This document shows positions 17,918 through 26,635 of a DNA stretch of 64,000 bases, piece by piece. Made by a program: the position numbers and the translations under genes. This DNA comes from Verrucomicrobiia bacterium (GTDB taxonomy: Bacteria > Verrucomicrobiota > Verrucomicrobiia > Limisphaerales > JADLHS01): NCBI GenBank assembly GCA_023953615.1, contig JAMLJH010000002.1:1228492-1292491 (forward strand), written 5' to 3'. The stretch's first letter is position 1. Every line of letters begins with the position of its first letter. Below the pieces are notes generated by a model. The model was not told the origin of the DNA. It worked only from the letters and a program-made list of their open reading frames with translations, and did not search any database.

Positions 17918-19539
17918 TGGCTCAGCTCAGCTTGCACCCAGGCATCCGCCGCGTCGAGCAAGGCGGCGATGTGCATCGGATTATGCGTTCCCAAACTGCC
18001 GTCGTAGGCAGCAACATAGAGATTAAACCGGGCGTATTTGATGCGCGCCGGAATTAGAGCTTGTTCGGCTGCGGTGGGTCCCGCCACGCCAGAGGACAAT
18101 GTTCCCGGAATGCTGAATTCCCAGGCCAACAATCCGTATTGCTCACGCAACGCGGCTGGTGCGCGAGTCGCCGCCCACTGGTTCAGGGCCACCTTGAGTT
18201 GTTCGATACGCGTGGCGACCGCCGCGTTGAAATGATTCAGCCGATCGGGCACTGCGTGACATTTCTGACAGATGTCCACACGGTCTGCCTTGAAGGTATG
18301 ACCCGCTTGCGCTGGATGCTCTTCGTCAACGAATGGCGTCGTTTGCATGTGGCACGTCACGCATTGCTTCTCCACATACAAGGCATGAGTAGCCGGATTG
18401 GCGTTAGTGGCACTGTTGATAAAAATCGGTGCGGCACCGGCGGCTGGCAATAACCCTACCGTTCCCATCAGCATGTTGTACTGTGGCGAGTGATGTGGGG
18501 GGCGCGTACCAGCCCAGTTCGCGCCGAAATCATTATGACATTGCGCACATACATTGATATCCAAGCGGTTGGTAAAAGTGGTTCCGCTGGTGACGCTGAT
18601 GTAATTCGTCGAGGTCAGTGGATACCGTAATTGATTAGTGAACGCCGTGCCGGTTAACACATTGGTCCAGGTCTGTTTGGCATGAGGATCATGACAAACT
18701 ACGCAGGTAAGCCCAACGTTCGCGTCGTTGGCCAGCGTAACTGGAATGTCGCTCGGATCGGCGCCATGCACCAACGCCAGCCGGACCGTGCCGGAGTGGC
18801 AACGACCGCAATTATTGATCAATCCCGGCGAACTCAGGTCCTCCACTACGGTGGCGTGGCCACTGGCTTTCCACTCGCTATAAAACGGACCTTCAGATGA
18901 ATTATGACAGCCACCACAAACCTGTCCCGCAATCTCTGCCCGGGGACGGCGGCTCAGATCGCGCGGATTTGCTGCGTGACTAGCCGCTGGACCGTGACAG
19001 TTCTCACATTGCACATTGGCCAGATGGCGCGTGTCGGCCAAACTGGTAAAGCCAGTGGGTAATCCATAACCGACAGCATGACAAACAATGCACGCCGGAT
19101 TCTTGTCTTGATGAATGATCTCCAGTGGCGTCCAGGCATGTGCGTGACCGGTTTCCATTTGGTTGTTGTAAATGGCCCGATGACAGCCTGCACATGCTAG
19201 CGATCCGGCGTATTGCGCCGCCGGCCCGAGTACCTTGAAGAAAACTTGATCTGGCGGATTTGTGAGGGTGGCGTTGCGATTCAAATTCGGCCCACCCACC
19301 GCCTCCCAATACCGACTAAGCAGATTGGTGGTTTGGTAGAGTTGATAGTACCCCGAGGGGCCGTCCCACGTGAGCGTGACGCTGTTGTTTGTCCGATAAA
19401 TGCCCGTCATTACTGGATGACCGGGGAATCCGCCGGGCTGGGTGAAATTCAGGTGGAGAACGTCTTGCGCGCCCATCGTAAAGGCAAAGATCACGGCTGG
19501 CAGCAGAACCGGCAGGAGGGTCTTCAGACACCGTTTCAT
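17914..19539 (-). CDS. secreted nonaheme cytochrome c with N-terminal beta module
   Basis: With the ATG at 19539 the protein has 541 residues and a normal signal peptide (CLKTLLPVLLPAVIFAFTMG); the upstream frame start at 19590 buries it. Residues about 30-105 form a beta module (SVTLTWDGPSGYYQLYQT, then QVFFKVLG) of the kind found in other secreted proteins of this genome. Nine CXXCH sites follow: 116, 150, 178, 208, 244, 279, 331, 393 and 424 (CAGCH, CIVCH, CENCH, CGGCH, CGRCH, CVVCH, CAQCH, CVTCH, CQKCH). The C-terminal 100 residues are helical and heme-free. First gene of the five-gene cytochrome set; it may be the extracellular or periplasmic terminal cytochrome. Confidence 0.85.
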   Translation of the reverse strand: MKRCLKTLLPVLLPAVIFAFTMGAQDVLHLNFTQPGGFPGHPVMTGIYRTNNSVTLTWDGPSGYYQLYQTTNLLSRYWEAVGGPNLNRNATLTNPPDQVFFKVLGPAAQYAGSLACAGCHRAIYNNQMETGHAHAWTPLEIIHQDKNPACIVCHAVGYGLPTGFTSLADTRHLANVQCENCHGPAASHAANPRDLSRRPRAEIAGQVCGGCHNSSEGPFYSEWKASGHATVVEDLSSPGLINNCGRCHSGTVRLALVHGADPSDIPVTLANDANVGLTCVVCHDPHAKQTWTNVLTGTAFTNQLRYPLTSTNYISVTSGTTFTNRLDINVCAQCHNDFGANWAGTRPPHHSPQYNMLMGTVGLLPAAGAAPIFINSATNANPATHALYVEKQCVTCHMQTTPFVDEEHPAQAGHTFKADRVDICQKCHAVPDRLNHFNAAVATRIEQLKVALNQWAATRAPAALREQYGLLAWEFSIPGTLSSGVAGPTAAEQALIPARIKYARFNLYVAAYDGSLGTHNPMHIAALLDAADAWVQAELSQ

Positions 19540-19766
19540 GCACCCCAGCCTATCCTGCGGCGAGAAACGAGCTACCCCGATATTGACCAATCTTTCTCCT
19601 GCGTTGCTCGACGCGGCGGAGCGCTACGATGCCTTGGCGATTACGGGTGGAAAATCACCGTTGGCCAACGATGGAGTAGATAATCAACCTTGAGCGCGAA
19701 GGCCGTTGAGTCCGTGTAGGCAAGGCCTGATTCCACCACCGCTCAAACTTCAAAGCAGTTAGCCGC

Positions 19767-20270
19767 TCAATCAATGGAGCGCGCAATGACGTTCACGGCG
19801 AACAACACGATCATCACCACGCAAATGGCCGACTTGCCGATCACGCCCAGCGCCAAGCCAATCACCGCTCCCAGGCCAGCCCGGGCGGCCGCCTTGAGTT
19901 CTTTGTCGCCGATCAACTCGAACAGCGTCGCGCCGATGAACGGGCCGAGAATGATTCCCGGCAAATTGAAAAACAGTCCGACCAGTCCGCCAATCACCGC
20001 GCCGGTGATGCCGCGCCAGGTGGCGCCAAACTTCTTCGCGCCCAGCGCACTGCCCAAAAAATCCAGGGCCAACGCCAGCACCGTCAGTAGAATCAGCGCC
20101 GTTAAAACCGCATTGTTGACACTTGCCGCTCCGAAATACAGCCGATGACCAATCACCGCGACCAAAGCGAGCGGCGTTCCCGGAACCCCGGGGATCACGT
20201 TGCCCACCAACGCCACCAGCATGACCACCAGCGCCAAACTTAATCCGATGATTTGTTCCCAGTTCACCAA
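19767..20270 (-). CDS. DUF456 family membrane protein
   Basis: A 167-residue integral membrane protein made of several glycine-rich helices, with the DUF456 hallmarks GNVIPGVPGTPLAL near the N-terminus and GLFFNLPGIILGPFIGA in the middle. Full length for the family. Its function is not known. It lies alone, 122 bp from the glycosidase gene on the same strand and 227 bp downstream of the start of the cytochrome cluster. No regulatory element is evident. Confidence 0.88.
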   Translation of the reverse strand: MVNWEQIIGLSLALVVMLVALVGNVIPGVPGTPLALVAVIGHRLYFGAASVNNAVLTALILLTVLALALDFLGSALGAKKFGATWRGITGAVIGGLVGLFFNLPGIILGPFIGATLFELIGDKELKAAARAGLGAVIGLALGVIGKSAICVVMIVLFAVNVIARSID

Positions 20271-20392
20271 CCAATTTTACCTCGAATCTTGAAGAAGGAA
20301 ACTCCCGGATCAATGGAGTTTCAGGAAAATACGTTCAGTGGAACCAGTTGGCTCGCATCCCAGCCACAGACATCGGGTGCGCGCCCGCAACC

Positions 20393-22561
20393 TTACTCAA
20401 TTACGAACCAACTCATGCCTTGAGCCGCAACTTGCACTGGCAGCTCGATTGCGTAGTCGCGGTTTAATTTGAAAACCCCGGTCGCCCCACCCGCTTGGCT
20501 GACGCGCGCGTCGTCGGTCAGACCAGTGTAATAAAGATTCACGCGTAAGGTTCTGCTCATCGGCTCATTCAGCGGATTGAACACAACGAGCAGACCCTTT
20601 TCTTTCAACTTGGGATTCACGTGCAGCATCCAGTCCAGATCGCGCGCGTCGGCCCGACGGCCATGAATCAAATCGCTTTCCAAAATGTCGCGGTGCGCCT
20701 TAAACCAGCCTACCCAGCGGCGGAGCATGGCCTGGGTGCGCTCGGTGTCATACAACCGCGGTCCGCGATAACACGCCTGCACTCCCAGCGCGAGATTGCT
20801 GTAGAGCATCCGTTCATAATGGTCCAAGTGTTCATCGAGCGGCTCGATGGTCGCCGCCGCGCCGCCGCCCTGATATTCGGTGAGCGGCACAAACATCCAG
20901 CCCATGCTGGGGGTTTTCTCCCAGGTCCCGTCGTAGATGTTCTGCCGGGTGTGAATGACCTGTTGCTCGCGTTGCAATGACCAGTTGGTTTCGCGATAGC
21001 CCATGCCGGTTTTGCTCGAACCAGATAGGAAATAATGATCGGGCACGTTCAAATAAAATCCCTGGCCGCGACACCATTTGTAAAAATCCGTGATCTCGCG
21101 CCATTGCTTCCAACGCGAATCCGCCAGACCGCGATGGCCGGGGTGCTGATCGCTCTGGCAAACGTCACCCGGATACGAACCATCATGCTCCAGTAACGTG
21201 AAACCGCTGTCGCGGGAAAATCCATAGAGCCGTCGGAAATAATTCGTTCCCCAAGTGCTGACGAGACATGGCGAATTGCCAAAGGTCGGATGTTGCCCCG
21301 GCGGCATCACCACGTCGTTGCCCCCGCCAACGCTTCGCGAGGCCAACAGCGAGTAGCTGCCGATTTCAATGCCCCGACTGCGGGCAAAATCAGCGTAATA
21401 CTGTGCTCGGGCAAGGGTTTCCGGATTTTCATTTTCGAGATCAAACCCGCTGCCGAAGCTGAGAATCACCATCTCGAACCCGACTTCGGCGCATTGCTGG
21501 ATGGCGTTCGTTACCGTGCGCTCATCCGCTGAACGCACATGCATCATCAATGGATTTTCCGTCACCCACGGCGCAATGACGCGATACATGCGGCGCAGGG
21601 CCAGACCACAACGTTCCCGATCGAAATCCTCGAACGGCAACACCCACGCGCGGAATGACTCGAACGTGTCGCCGGGAGCAATCTCCTGCGCCGGTCCGAG
21701 ATCCGGTCCAATCTCCAAAAGGCAGGGCGTTTTCTTTTCGTAATTGACCTGCGTGTCAAACTGCGGGTCAGGCAACCAGCGAAACGAGCGTCGGTTCGCT
21801 CCCGCCGCCATCATGCCGCCGAAGGCCATGTCGGTCTCGATATGCAGGTTTGGCGTCTGACGGCCCGCCGCCAATTCATCCACCTCGGCTACCCGCTCGA
21901 CGGCGGCCAGAATTTCACTGACGAAGCGATCCACGCGAATGGTCCGTGTCGTCCCGTTGCTGACGGTCAACCATTTGCTGTAACACGGCAGCCCATCGTA
22001 AAGTTCGTAATGAACGGACACGCGAATGTCGCGCGTTGCCGATTCGTCTGTGCCGCTCGATGGTGCGTAGTCCATCCGCAAATGCACTCCGGACGGCGGC
22101 CACTTCACATCGGGGGCGTGATGCCGCACCTGCTTCCACGCAAAGCGCGCTTCAATTGGACTCACTATGAATCCGGTCAACTGAAAAGCGGCGGCGTCAC
22201 CCTGCAATTGTTCGATCCATTCCGGACGCAAAAAGGCGTAATTTGGCTGACCTTTAAGTCCGCCAATTTCGTATCGCGCGCCGTCAATTTCCACCACCGC
22301 CTCGGGTTTGACGCCGCGCAACAAGGATTCGCCAGTGGCCAGATTATCGAGGGCGATCGTGGCGGCGTTGGGCGTAAGACGAAAGGTTCGCGCCAGCAAA
22401 CCGTTGCTGAGACGCAGTTGACGCCCATCAGCATTGGTCTGCACCTGGGCGCGGTAGGGTGTGGCATCCAGCAACCAGTCGGTTGAAACATTGAACGGCG
22501 CGGCGGAAGTCACGCACGCAATCGCCGCCAAGATTCCAGCAAGGAAAAAGTTTTTACGCAT
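20393..22561 (-). CDS. secreted alpha-galactosidase-like glycoside hydrolase (clan GH-D type)
   Basis: A 722-residue protein with a clear signal peptide (KNFFLAGILAAIACVTSAAP). An N-terminal beta-sandwich domain (about 25-320) precedes a TIM barrel (about 335-600) with GFEMVILSFGSGFDLEN, a strand GFTLLEHDGSYPGD that probably carries a catalytic Asp, and YLNVPDHYFLSGSSK further on. A C-terminal beta domain (LLVVFNPLNEPMSRTL) closes the protein. This order fits GH36/GH27-related enzymes, but the sequence is distant from classical alpha-galactosidases, so substrate is uncertain. Its neighbours are a DUF456 gene and, divergently, the propeller/phosphatase gene. Confidence 0.65.
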   Translation of the reverse strand: MRKNFFLAGILAAIACVTSAAPFNVSTDWLLDATPYRAQVQTNADGRQLRLSNGLLARTFRLTPNAATIALDNLATGESLLRGVKPEAVVEIDGARYEIGGLKGQPNYAFLRPEWIEQLQGDAAAFQLTGFIVSPIEARFAWKQVRHHAPDVKWPPSGVHLRMDYAPSSGTDESATRDIRVSVHYELYDGLPCYSKWLTVSNGTTRTIRVDRFVSEILAAVERVAEVDELAAGRQTPNLHIETDMAFGGMMAAGANRRSFRWLPDPQFDTQVNYEKKTPCLLEIGPDLGPAQEIAPGDTFESFRAWVLPFEDFDRERCGLALRRMYRVIAPWVTENPLMMHVRSADERTVTNAIQQCAEVGFEMVILSFGSGFDLENENPETLARAQYYADFARSRGIEIGSYSLLASRSVGGGNDVVMPPGQHPTFGNSPCLVSTWGTNYFRRLYGFSRDSGFTLLEHDGSYPGDVCQSDQHPGHRGLADSRWKQWREITDFYKWCRGQGFYLNVPDHYFLSGSSKTGMGYRETNWSLQREQQVIHTRQNIYDGTWEKTPSMGWMFVPLTEYQGGGAAATIEPLDEHLDHYERMLYSNLALGVQACYRGPRLYDTERTQAMLRRWVGWFKAHRDILESDLIHGRRADARDLDWMLHVNPKLKEKGLLVVFNPLNEPMSRTLRVNLYYTGLTDDARVSQAGGATGVFKLNRDYAIELPVQVAAQGMSWFVIE

Positions 22562-22726
22562 GTACGGAAGAAGGAAACCAGCCTCAGAGCGGAAAGCAAT
22601 CGCAGAATTGGGGCTGTTGGGTTTGTTGAGAGATGTTAGTCCTGTTCAACTGAATCCAAGACCGGCGACGGCAAGAAGCAAAATGCACCATTGCCCGAGA
22701 CCGTAAGCGGGTGTTAGCTTTTGCCC

Positions 22727-25441
22727 ATGAAACAAGTGCGTCGCTCCCTCCTCCATTCCTTCGTAGCGCTGGCGATTACGCTTGGCTTGGTCACCAGTTG
22801 TCAACATGCGCCTGGCCCTGCCGTATTCAAGGGCACCACCGAAGTCGTCGGTCAACAGGGCACGAATCGGTGGTACACGCCAGCCAACCAAATTTTGACG
22901 CCCGCCGGTCAGCAGGTCGAACTACCCGGCATGCGGCCACAGGTGATCGCGCTCAGCCCTGATGGTCAACTGCTTCTCACCGCCGGCAAAACCGGAGACC
23001 TCGTGGTGCTGGACCCGGCCACCGGCGAGGTCCGCCAACGCGTGCCGTTGCCATCGGAAAAGGAACTCGCGCCGACGCCAGATGCTGTTTCCACGCACAT
23101 CCTGGAGCCGGACAAGGATGGCCAGGTTAGTTTCACCGGCTTGGCGTTCTCTCCGGATGGACAACGCATTTATTTCGCCAACGTGAATGGCAGCGTCAAG
23201 GTGTTCGGTGTGGAAAACGGCACAAATGTGGTCGGGCTTTTCACCCTGCCCTTGCCGCCCGCGGACGCACCCGGGCGCAAGGCGGAAATCCCTTCCGGAC
23301 TCGCCGTTTCGGTTGATGGCCAGCGACTGTACGTTTGCGGCAATCTTTCCAATCGCTTGCTGGAACTGGAAGCCGCGACCGGAAAACTCTTGCGCACCTG
23401 GGACGTGGGCGTTGCCCCCTACGACGTGGTATTGGTGGGCGGCAAAGCGTACGTCAGCAACTGGGGTGGGCGACGACCGGAAGCGGATAGTCTCACCGGC
23501 CCGGCGGGGCGCGGGACGTTGGTGCGGGTGGATCCCGTGCGGCACATTGCCAGTGAAGGTTCCGTTTCGGTGATTGATATTGCCTCCCAAGCTCCCGCCG
23601 GAAAGGCGCAAGCGGAAATCCTGACGGGTCTGCACGCCACGGCGATGGCGGTTTCGCCCAATGGCCGCTGGTTGGTGGTGGCCAACACCGGCAGTGATAC
23701 GCTCAGCGTGCTGGACACGCGCACGGATAAAATCGTCGAAACCATCTGGATGCGGCAAAGCCCGGCGGATTTGTTTGGCGCGCAACCCAACGCGCTGACT
23801 TTCGATCCGAGGGGTAAAAAATTGTTCGTCTGCAACGGCACGCAGAACGCCATCGCCATTGTGGATTTCAAGGCCGGCGATTCCATACCGCGCGGCTTGG
23901 TGCCGGTCGGGTGGTTTCCGGGCGGCATTGTGTATCATCCCAAACTCAACCGGCTCTGCGTCGCCAATATCAAGGGAATTGGTTCGACCAAACGTTACAA
24001 ATCAGGTGAGAAGATTCAGTACAACTCCCACCAGTATTTCGGCACGCTTTCCCTGGTCACACCGCCTAAAAATCGTGAACTGGCCGGGTACACTCAAATT
24101 GCCCTCGACAACATGCGCTACGGCCTGGTGCGCGAAGCCCGCCGTCCGGCGCGCCCCGGCCAACCACCTCGGCCCGTGCCCGAGCGGGTGGGCGAACCGA
24201 GCGTGTTCAAACACGTCGTTTACATCATCAAGGAAAACCGCACCTACGACCAGGTGCATGGCGACATCAAGGAAGGTAACGGCGATCCGTTGTTGTGCAT
24301 TTTCGGAGAACACATCACGCCCAACCAGCACAAGATGGTGCGGGAATTTGTGCTGCTCGATAATACCTACTGCTCCGGCATCCTCAGCGCCGAGGGTCAT
24401 CAATGGGCCGACACCGGCATGTCCACGGATTACATGGAACGGTCGTTCGCCGGTTTTCCGCGCAGCTATCCCGACGGCATGGAGGATGACGACGTGGACG
24501 CATTGGCCTATTCGCCCGCTGGGTTTATTTGGGACAACGCACTGGCGCACGGCAAAACGCTGCGCATTTACGGGGAGTTCGCGGCGACGGAAGTGCGCTG
24601 GACTGATCCCAATCGCAAGGGACCGATCCGATTTGCTGATCATTGGAAAGAGTTCACGACCGGTGCCGGCGAAATTCGCATCTGGAGTCGGCCCACGATT
24701 GAATCCATCCGCCCTTATCTTTGCACCAACACGGTGGGTTGGGATATGGATATCCCGGACGTGTTTCGAGCCCGCGAGTTTATCAAGGAACTGCGCGAAT
24801 ATGAGCAAGCCGGGGAATTGCCCAATTTCATCATTATTTGCTTGCCCAACAACCATACCAGCGGCACGCGCAAAGGCTCGCCGACACCCGACGCGCATGT
24901 GGCCGACAACGATCTCGCCTTGGGTCAAATCGTGGAAGCCCTGAGCCACAGCCCGTTCTGGAAGGAAACCTGCATCTTCGCCATCGAGGACGATCCGCAA
25001 GGCGGTTGGGATCATGTGAGCGGCTACCGCACGACCGCCTACGTCATCAGCCCATACACCAAACGCGGAGCGGTGATCAGCACGCAATACAATCAAACCA
25101 GCCTGCTGCGCACCATGGAATTGATGTTGGGATTGCCGCCGATGAATCAGCTCGATGCGAGTGCGACGCCCATGACCGATTGTTTCATGGACCTGCCGGA
25201 CTTCACGCCCTATCAACTCGTGGCCAACAACGTGCCGCTGGACCAAATGAATCCCGATCCCAAGGCGATCAACGATCCGTTGCTGCGCAAAAACGCCTAC
25301 GCTTCCGCCAAGCTGCCGCTCCACATCGTGGACGCCTGTCCGGAAGATCAGTTCAACCGCATCCTCTGGTATGCGATGAAAGGTTCGCAAGAACCGTATC
25401 CGGAGTGGGCCATTACCAAACTGGACGACGACGATGATTGA
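22727..25441 (+). CDS. lipoprotein fusing YncE-type beta-propeller and alkaline-phosphatase-superfamily domain
   Basis: From the ATG at 22727 the protein has 904 residues; a TTG two codons upstream is less likely. The signal ends in LVTSC, a good lipobox. Residues about 60-430 are a YncE/cytochrome-cd1-like propeller (VIALSPDGQLLLTAGKTGD, LAFSPDGQRIYFANVNGS, FDPRGKKLFVCNG). From about 485 a phosphoesterase domain follows (VVYIIKENRTYDQVHGD, EGHQWADTGMSTDYME, IFAIEDDPQGGWDHVSGYR) with metal-binding Asp/His residues of the phospholipase C/acid phosphatase type. The architecture is a recognised bifunctional type in Bacteroidota and Verrucomicrobiota; substrate unknown. It faces the outer membrane or periplasm. 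Confidence 0.85.
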   Translation: MKQVRRSLLHSFVALAITLGLVTSCQHAPGPAVFKGTTEVVGQQGTNRWYTPANQILTPAGQQVELPGMRPQVIALSPDGQLLLTAGKTGDLVVLDPATGEVRQRVPLPSEKELAPTPDAVSTHILEPDKDGQVSFTGLAFSPDGQRIYFANVNGSVKVFGVENGTNVVGLFTLPLPPADAPGRKAEIPSGLAVSVDGQRLYVCGNLSNRLLELEAATGKLLRTWDVGVAPYDVVLVGGKAYVSNWGGRRPEADSLTGPAGRGTLVRVDPVRHIASEGSVSVIDIASQAPAGKAQAEILTGLHATAMAVSPNGRWLVVANTGSDTLSVLDTRTDKIVETIWMRQSPADLFGAQPNALTFDPRGKKLFVCNGTQNAIAIVDFKAGDSIPRGLVPVGWFPGGIVYHPKLNRLCVANIKGIGSTKRYKSGEKIQYNSHQYFGTLSLVTPPKNRELAGYTQIALDNMRYGLVREARRPARPGQPPRPVPERVGEPSVFKHVVYIIKENRTYDQVHGDIKEGNGDPLLCIFGEHITPNQHKMVREFVLLDNTYCSGILSAEGHQWADTGMSTDYMERSFAGFPRSYPDGMEDDDVDALAYSPAGFIWDNALAHGKTLRIYGEFAATEVRWTDPNRKGPIRFADHWKEFTTGAGEIRIWSRPTIESIRPYLCTNTVGWDMDIPDVFRAREFIKELREYEQAGELPNFIIICLPNNHTSGTRKGSPTPDAHVADNDLALGQIVEALSHSPFWKETCIFAIEDDPQGGWDHVSGYRTTAYVISPYTKRGAVISTQYNQTSLLRTMELMLGLPPMNQLDASATPMTDCFMDLPDFTPYQLVANNVPLDQMNPDPKAINDPLLRKNAYASAKLPLHIVDACPEDQFNRILWYAMKGSQEPYPEWAITKLDDDDD

Positions 25442-25511
25442 GGTTGTTGGTTGAATGAGTCCTCACGACGCTTCCACCCGCGTTTTAACGCCATATTGAC
25501 TCGGTTCGGTC

Positions 25512-25996
25512 GGAACTGCGGCGAGACGCCGCAGCCACATTATTGGCCGGGACGATTCGATTGGAGTTTGGGTGGAACGGGCCACTGGCCCGTTCGGTCG
25601 GGCTACCAGCCTGACCGCCGAACGCAAAGTGTGCGAACCCAATGGTGGGCGATCTCCGTGCGCCCGGCTGGGCGGCAGGTTGCCGCCCAGAACGGCCAAG
25701 TTGGCCGTTCCACCTGGACCTACTGCATCGTCTCGGCTTGGTGATCTTTGCGTTCTTTACGGTTTCAACCAGCCCGCGGGAGGGACGATTACCACGTCGT
25801 CCCCAACCCATCAGAGAGATACAACCGCAAAATGCACAAAACACGCGAACGGGAAGGCAAGGGAATGAGGGGCAAAGGAATGGGCATTGGGGGAGCACCG
25901 CCGTCTCGGCGGTGGTCGTTCGCGTCTCGCGGACGACATTTGGTTCTGATAACTGAAACTGGTAGGGCGCGTCACTCGGTGCACGTCGGGCAATAC
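25512..25996 (+). repeat. tandem hairpin-rich repeat, family B, unit 1
   Basis: First of two adjacent units of about 485-489 bp. It holds a chain of near-perfect palindromes: AACGGGCCACTGGCCCGTT, TGGGCGGCA-GGT-TGCCGCCCA arms, GAACGGCCAA facing TTGGCCGTTC, CACCGCCG-TCT-CGGCGGTG and TTCGCG-TCT-CGCGGA. A GTAG-flanked stem (GGCGCGTCAC) follows before the next unit. No open frame within it is conserved in a way that suggests protein. Confidence 0.85.
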
Positions 25997-26485
25997 GGAA
26001 CTGCGGCGAGACGCCGCAGCCACAATTATTGGCCGGGACGATTCGATTGGAGTTTGGGTGGAACGGGCCACTGGCCCGTTCGGTCGGGCTACCAGCCCGA
26101 CCGCCAAACGTAAAGTGTGCGAACCCAATGAGGTGCGATCTCCGTGCGGCCGGCTGGGCGGCAGGTTGCCGTCCAGAACGGCCAAGTTGGCCGTTCCACC
26201 CAGACCAACTGCATCGTTCCGGCTTGGTGACCTTTGCGTTCTTTGCGGTTTCAACCAGCCTGCGGGAGGAACGATTACCACGTCGTCCCCAACTCATCAG
26301 AGAGATACAACCGCGAAAGACACGAAATACGCGAACGGGAAGACAGTGGAATGATTGGCAAGGGAATGGGAAATGGGGGAGCACCGCCGCCTCGGCGGTG
26401 GTCGTTCGCGTCTCGCGGACGACATGCTGTTCTGATAGCTGAAATCGGTAGGGCGCGTCACGCCGTGCGCGCCGTCGGGCAATAC
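25997..26485 (+). repeat. tandem hairpin-rich repeat, family B, unit 2
   Basis: Second unit, directly adjoining the first and similar over its whole length, with scattered substitutions and a few indels. Stems are kept: for example the GGTCGGGCT-ACC-AGCCCGACC stem is perfect here while unit 1 has one mismatch. That pattern suggests folding is under selection or that the copies are young. Partial copies of the head lie at 5814, 45.4 and 46.5 kb; an inverted copy of the tail lies at 51851. Confidence 0.85.
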
Positions 26486-26635
26486 GGAACTGCGGCGGGA
26501 CGCCGCAGCCACATTGTTGGCCGGACACGCGCTCACGACACCGCCGTCGTTATGTCGGGAGGGACGACTTCCACGTTGTCCCCAACTAAATCAGGGACGC
26601 GGTGGAACGCGTCCCTCCCAGGGAGATAGCCGCTT
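26486..26635 (+). repeat. family-B partial third unit and trailing hairpin
   Basis: Begins like the other units (TGCGGCG-GGA-CGCCGCA stem, bases 26491-26507) and breaks off near 26523. Then comes a segment like the middle of the unit (GGGAGGGACGACTTCCACG) and a stem GGGACGCG facing CGCGTCCC just before the stop codon of the isomerase gene. The 25442-26635 interval as a whole has no credible gene. Confidence 0.7.

Noticed and set aside
25485..26528. A 347-residue minus-strand open frame across the family-B repeats
   Set aside because: It is two tandem copies of repeat DNA read through; the peptide is low complexity with repeated stems in it and no other genome context supports a protein.
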